Source of the DNA: Symsagittifera roscoffensis
Lineage: Eukaryota; Xenacoelomorpha; Acoela; Convolutidae
Length of the DNA: 64,000 bases
Assembly (NCBI RefSeq): GCF_963678635.1
Contig: NC_087063.1
Coordinates: 3,198,580 to 3,262,579, forward strand
Direction: 5' to 3'
Content: more model-generated notes on this DNA
The model's input: only the letters and a program-made list of their open reading frames with translations
Told to the model about the DNA's origin: nothing
The model's database searches: none
DNA letters: not shown here
Position numbering within the stretch: position 1 is the stretch's first letter

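Noticed and set aside
63111-63113. ATG at the start of exon 2 as the gene's start codon
   Set aside because: An in-frame extension upstream (QPWTGS) with a good acceptor, and exon 1 joining in exact phase, argue for an internal methionine.

Overview
This is an AT-rich piece of an animal (metazoan) genome. It has spliced genes with GT-AG introns, a tetraspanin, a carboxylesterase, a KIAA2012-like coiled-coil gene, a non-LTR retrotransposon, tRNA-derived SINEs and many short inverted-repeat transposons. I cannot name the species; nothing in the sequence goes beyond 'invertebrate-like animal'. There are no bacterial operons, CRISPR arrays or rRNA genes. Two 200-bp runs of N (29806-30005 and 61263-61462) are assembly gaps.

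The window is dominated by one very large minus-strand gene that runs from the right edge (64000, its 5' side is outside) to a stop codon near 2623. I reconstructed 40 exons (about 7.2 kb of coding sequence, roughly 2,400 residues). Across every junction that can be tested the donor, acceptor and reading phase agree, which is the main reason to treat this as one gene. Exons 2-3 (63132-61723) match what I remember of the N-terminus of vertebrate KIAA2012, and the last exons encode charged coiled coil, as in that family. Between these ends lies something I do not recognise from KIAA2012: about 26 copies of a roughly 20-30 residue repeat, E-[IVM]-[FYW]-x-D-P-x-T-G-K-x-[YF]-x-R-T-K-S-G, carried by 15 exons between 47236 and 18574. 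Exons 13 to 33 (49850-18574), 21 in a row, are all symmetric phase 1-1. Any of them could therefore be skipped, duplicated or shuffled without a frameshift. Half-made exon copies at 43.8 kb and 51.1-52.4 kb suggest the array is still being remodelled.

Two complete plus-strand genes sit inside introns of this gene: a four-exon carboxylesterase with a full Ser-Glu-His triad (21168-24832) and a four-exon tetraspanin (32397-34592).

The rest is intron sequence packed with repeats. A hAT-type MITE family (CAGGGGCGGAT... termini) has several copies with recognisable 8-bp target duplications. A 4.66-kb degenerate hAT element (12993-17650) has been invaded by a CR1/Jockey-like LINE and by a palindrome-rich MITE. 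A Helitron/Helentron-like family (about 0.5 kb) includes one head-to-head pair. Other features are foldback elements lying next to 5' splice sites, a 1.86-kb tandem duplication (35708-39420), a 345-bp triple tandem repeat, a 90-bp minisatellite made from the start of exon 12, and SINEs.
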